Of a stretch of 5,883 bases of DNA, positions 5,540-5,883 are shown piece after piece. How positions within the stretch are numbered: position 1 is the stretch's first letter; every line of letters starts with the position of its first letter. This DNA is from Caldisericota bacterium (GTDB taxonomy: Bacteria; Bipolaricaulota; Bipolaricaulia; Bipolaricaulales; Bipolaricaulaceae): contig JAADIW010000042.1 in NCBI GenBank assembly GCA_013151115.1, forward strand, positions 1 to 5,883. The letters run 5' to 3'. Made by a program: the position numbers and the translations under genes. The notes below the pieces were generated by a model that saw nothing but the letters and a program-made list of their open reading frames with translations, searched no databases and was not told the origin of the DNA.

Positions 5540-5883
5540 TTACGTGGCCAGGGGGCTCCGGGCCAAAGAGAGGAGCTTCTCGGGCGATGGCTTCGGGAAG
5601 CACTCCAGGATCAGGCCCCCCCGGTAGTCGACCTCCTCCAGGGCCCGGAGGACCTCCCCGAAGGGGAGGTGGCCCGCTCCCGGGACCCAGCGGTTGGAGT
5701 CCGCCAGGTGTACGTGAAAGAGCTTCTTCCCCACGGCGCGGATGGAGTCGGCGAAACCCGGCTCCTCGATGTTGGCGTGGAAGGTGTCGAAGAGGATCCC
5801 CAGGTTATCGGCGCCCACCTCGCCGATGAGCTCCAGGGCCTCGGCCACGGTGTTCACGAGTCGTGTCTCGTAGCGGTTCAGGG
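5540..5883 (-). CDS. Sugar-phosphate isomerase/epimerase, TIM-barrel (D-tagatose 3-epimerase-like), C-terminal part
   Basis: The last 113 residues of a protein whose start lies beyond the right edge; the frame is open to the edge, so the GTG at 5857 is not its start. The first visible residues LNRYET are the end of the EPLNRYET motif of D-tagatose/D-psicose 3-epimerases. Counting that Leu as 1, Asp32 and His35 are in LFDTFHANIEE, His58 and Arg64 in HVHLADSNR, and Glu93 in LILECFP. Their spacing (3, 23, 6 and 29) equals that of Asp185, His188, His211, Arg217 and Glu246 in Pseudomonas cichorii D-tagatose 3-epimerase, so the metal site and substrate-binding residues look intact; the fourth ligand (Glu152 equivalent) would fall two residues before Leu1, outside the window. 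The family epimerises ketoses or isomerises related sugars with a divalent metal in the cytoplasm. Exact substrate is unknown, and the wider xylose-isomerase-like family includes inositol catabolic enzymes. It is followed after 8 bases by the AEC transporter, probably in one operon. Confidence 0.92.
   Translation of the reverse strand, partial: LNRYETRLVNTVAEALELIGEVGADNLGILFDTFHANIEEPGFADSIRAVGKKLFHVHLADSNRWVPGAGHLPFGEVLRALEEVDYRGGLILECFPKPSPEKLLSLARSPLAT

Noticed and set aside
4587..5627. Plus-strand open frame of 346 codons opposite the transporter
   Set aside because: Its Glu/Gly/Arg/Pro-rich composition mirrors the hydrophobic codons of the AEC transporter read in reverse, and it crosses the true stop and start of two genes.
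1..5883. Mobile elements, RNA genes, CRISPR arrays, defence genes
   Set aside because: Read on both strands, no tRNA- or rRNA-like segment, regularly spaced repeat, terminal inverted repeat, transposase or nuclease motif was found; almost all the DNA is covered by seven conventional genes.

Overview
The window is 5.9 kb of very GC-rich bacterial DNA. It has seven protein-coding genes packed almost end to end, with bacterial-type AGGAGG-like ribosome binding sites, GTG starts as well as ATG, and lipobox signal peptides. Nothing looks mobile: I found no transposase, integrase, tRNA, rRNA or CRISPR repeat. The lineage cannot be fixed from the sequence. The high GC, compact layout and S8/Fn3/C2-like secreted proteins would suit a GC-rich, possibly thermophilic, poorly cultured phylum (Bipolaricaulota/Acetothermia is one guess), but that is speculation.

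Left part, plus strand: the C-terminal end of an unrecognised protein (1-281) is followed after 10 bases by a secreted alpha/beta-hydrolase esterase of the BD-FAE/carboxylesterase type (292-1140) with an intact catalytic triad. The esterase meets the next gene tail to tail, and the two stop codons share the palindrome CTAG.

Middle part, minus strand: three consecutive genes encode exported proteins. In transcription order they are a two-domain fibronectin type III lipoprotein (3896-4567), a subtilisin-family (S8) protease lipoprotein with an I9-like propeptide and a C-terminal Ig-like domain (2298-3812), and a secreted protein of unknown function built from two diverged copies of a C2-like beta-sandwich (1137-2177). 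A strong intrinsic terminator (2244-2270) separates the protease from the C2-like gene. Candidate promoters sharing the -10 hexamer TAAGAT lie at nearly the same distance before the Fn3 and protease genes.

Right part, minus strand: a sugar-phosphate isomerase/epimerase of the D-tagatose 3-epimerase type (5540 to beyond the right edge) is followed after 8 bases by an AEC-family membrane transporter (4635-5531). The transporter has a GTG start and no visible Shine-Dalgarno, so the pair is probably translationally coupled and may handle a shared substrate.

Overall this looks like ordinary chromosomal sequence carrying cell-envelope and carbohydrate-related functions. The least described item is the duplicated C2-like secreted protein. 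I see no clear evidence of a new multi-gene system.
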